Part shown: piece after piece, positions 5,424 through 6,979 of the stretch
How positions within the stretch are numbered: the first letter of the stretch is position 1
Layout of the letters: each line of letters opens with the position of its first letter
The notes under the pieces: generated by a model
What the model saw: the letters and a program-made list of their open reading frames with translations, nothing else
Database searches by the model: none
Told to the model about the DNA's origin: nothing
DNA from: Pseudomonadota bacterium
GTDB lineage: Bacteria; Pseudomonadota; Alphaproteobacteria; Rhizobiales; Rhizobiaceae
Assembly (NCBI GenBank): GCA_003242525.1
Contig: QGUU01000130.1
Location: 1 to 6,979 of the forward strand
Direction of reading: 5' to 3'
DNA: 6,979 bases
Program-made: the position numbers and the translations under genes

Positions 5424-6979
5424 CTAGCCGATCATGGAATGCAAGCCATCACTATGCGCGTCGTCGGTAGTTAGATTGTCCGGCATGTAGTTGTTGCCGC
5501 CCGCGGGGTCGTCCACGCTGTCATCGAGGAAAGCAATTGCTTCATTGACGAGAACGTCAGGGCTTTCCCCATACATGGGGTCGGTGGAGATGATGTCAGC
5601 CTGCACAAGAAGGTCCTGGGAATACTGCTCGCCACCCACATAGGTCTTGCCGAGTGAATCCAGATCCACGATCGCTGCATTGTTGATCAGGACGTTCTTG
5701 CCTGTCGCAACCGACCATTCTGCGTCCGCATAGGCACCGCTTTCGCTTAGCGCCAGGGCGATCTGGTCGTCGTCGCCGAGAATATTGGTCTGCTCTGCAT
5801 ACTGCACATTCACCAGGTCCCCTTCGATATAGAGGACGCGCAGTGCGCCTTGACCGGCGAAGGCTGGGTCCGTGAGCACGCCATCGTCGATTTCATGCAG
5901 GCCGTTCGCCAGGGCTGCTGCAGTGTTCTGGTAGCCCGCGGGCAGGGCTTCATAAGGCCCGCTGCTGCCGACATTGTATATGTGGGCCTGGTTCCAGAGC
6001 AGATTATCCGAAGTGGAGTATGTTCCACTCCCGTCGGTCTGAAATCCCGCCACCGCTCCGACCATATCGCTGTCGGCCATCAGGTTAAGCTGCTTGATTA
6101 TGTTGAGGTCGTAAACGCAGCCGCCAACAATGATGAGATCATAGGCAAAGCCGAGCTCGTAGAGCGAAACGCCGTTGAGCGCGGTATTGCCTCCGGAATA
6201 GACGTAGCTCGTCACGCCGGAAGACGATACCACGCCAATGTCGTTGTCCTTCATGAAGGTGAGCTGTTGCAGCCAGTTCACGATCATGAGGTCGCCTTTT
6301 ATTTCCGTGACGGCCCAGTAGCTGGGGAAGGTAGGGTCAGGGTCATCTTGCCCGTCCGGCTCTTCCGCCGACGGGTCGTAGCGTTCGAAAGTCGCTATGT
6401 TGAACGCCTCGGTCGCGGATGGTGGTTTTTGCCAGGAGGCGATCGCGTCGGTTATCGCGTCGCTGTCCCACCAGGCATTGATCTGAATGATGGCGTTGAT
6501 CTCGAAATGATCCCCGACCACGGCAGTGACCGTAGCTCCGGTCCAGACGTTCTTCAGGACCACATCGTTTACGAGGACGTTGTCTCCGGTCTCAAGCGTG
6601 ACCGAGTCTTTGATCACTATGCCGTGCTCGGTTATTGTCACATTCGGTTTGAACGGTTCGTCGGAATGCGGACCAGACTTGCTGCGCTCTTCAAATGAGA
6701 AGAAATCCTCCAGTTTCGGCGCATCCCCTTCTTGCCCGTTAACGAATGTGCCTTCGAGGCAGAAGTCCTTCTTGACGAAAAGGCTCTCGGTTTCGGAGGA
6801 ACCTCCCTGTTCCTTTGGGTCGTACGCAGCCAGCGCATCGGCGGTCAGCCGCGCAAATTCGGCAAACGCTTCGGCGCTGCCGGGCATCTCCACATCGGGA
6901 ATTGGTGAGATGCGGCTTGCCGCCTCGTAAAGCCGGACTATGCCCTCGTCACTGACAGGGTCAGGCCTGAAGGCAAGTC
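5424..6979 (-). CDS. Repeat-containing acidic protein, probable type I secretion cargo (5' end cut off)
   Basis: The frame is open from the right window edge to TAG at 5424-5426, giving 517 visible residues. The true start lies outside. A GTG at 6893 is a possible internal start, but protein-like sequence continues upstream (GIVRLYEAASRISPIPD). I do not recognise a named family. The protein is acidic and rich in Asp, Asn, Ala, Val and Ile. Counting from the first visible codon, an N-terminal part (1 to about 115) precedes degenerate repeats: N-x-L-x-N, then a hydrophobic stretch, then D-L...Q-x-N...D-x-D. Clear copies lie at about 131-175, 263-307 and 426-463, with partial copies at 228-248 and 386-407. 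No RTX nonapeptide (GGxGxDxxx) is seen. The last 73 residues hold no Lys or Arg but 15 acidic residues, and end HSMIG. No membrane segment is evident. Its place as the gene before the exporter, 17 bases away, with this tail, suggests that it is the exported cargo, acting at or outside the cell surface. This is inference. Confidence 0.85.
   Translation of the reverse strand, partial: LAFRPDPVSDEGIVRLYEAASRISPIPDVEMPGSAEAFAEFARLTADALAAYDPKEQGGSSETESLFVKKDFCLEGTFVNGQEGDAPKLEDFFSFEERSKSGPHSDEPFKPNVTITEHGIVIKDSVTLETGDNVLVNDVVLKNVWTGATVTAVVGDHFEINAIIQINAWWDSDAITDAIASWQKPPSATEAFNIATFERYDPSAEEPDGQDDPDPTFPSYWAVTEIKGDLMIVNWLQQLTFMKDNDIGVVSSSGVTSYVYSGGNTALNGVSLYELGFAYDLIIVGGCVYDLNIIKQLNLMADSDMVGAVAGFQTDGSGTYSTSDNLLWNQAHIYNVGSSGPYEALPAGYQNTAAALANGLHEIDDGVLTDPAFAGQGALRVLYIEGDLVNVQYAEQTNILGDDDQIALALSESGAYADAEWSVATGKNVLINNAAIVDLDSLGKTYVGGEQYSQDLLVQADIISTDPMYGESPDVLVNEAIAFLDDSVDDPAGGNNYMPDNLTTDDAHSDGLHSMIG

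Noticed and set aside
4901..5470. Plus-strand frame of 189 codons opposite the exporter N-terminus
   Set aside because: The minus strand gives an in-frame exporter with proper operon spacing and ribosome binding site. The plus product is Ser/Arg-rich without domains.
5850..6698. Plus-strand frame of 282 codons opposite the cargo gene
   Set aside because: It is antisense to the better-supported operon gene, and its Arg/Val-rich product with no repeats or motifs looks like a shadow frame.
5424..6979. RTX calcium-binding nonapeptides in the cargo
   Set aside because: Scanning the protein shows no tandem GGxGxDxxx; the isolated GG pairs (for example SGGN, VGGC, VGGE) are not in that pattern.

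Overview
The window most resembles a chromosome segment of an alphaproteobacterium, probably a Hyphomicrobiales/Rhizobiales member of the Mesorhizobium or Nitratireductor kind. This is inferred from the GC-rich coding style, the rhizobial PrsD/PrsE-like type I secretion genes and an NnrS protein of the type found in denitrifiers and NO-tolerant bacteria. No rRNA, tRNA or species-specific marker is present, so the genus is a guess.

Left part, plus strand (1-1589). A probable C-terminal scrap of an upstream gene ends at 37. A short leader with a perfect hairpin follows, then nnrS (98-1288), a polytopic membrane haem-copper protein linked to nitric oxide stress. Next comes a tiny exported protein of 64 residues (1361-1555), closed by a hairpin that looks like a terminator. 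About 170 bases of palindrome-rich non-coding DNA (1590-1759) separate this group from the convergent genes on the right.

Right part, minus strand (1760-6979). Three tightly packed genes form an apparent type I secretion operon, read from right to left. First is a large gene cut by the window edge (5424-6979), which encodes an acidic protein built of degenerate repeats. It is followed 17 nt later by an ABC exporter with an unusual N-terminal extension of about 190 residues (3097-5406), and 2 nt after that by an HlyD-type periplasmic adaptor (1760-3094). The exporter and adaptor would form the inner-membrane part of a type I secretion machine. The outer-membrane TolC-type channel is not in the window and is presumably encoded elsewhere.

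The most interesting element is the first gene of that operon. It lacks the usual RTX nonapeptides but has its own repeat pattern (N-x-L-x-N, then D-L ... Q-x-N ... D-x-D) and a long C-terminal tail with no Lys or Arg. Its position and tail make it the likely secreted cargo of the adjacent transporter. The exporter has a Gln where the ATPase switch histidine normally sits, and its long disordered-looking N-terminal region could be tied to recognition of this unusual cargo. These links are inference from context and composition.
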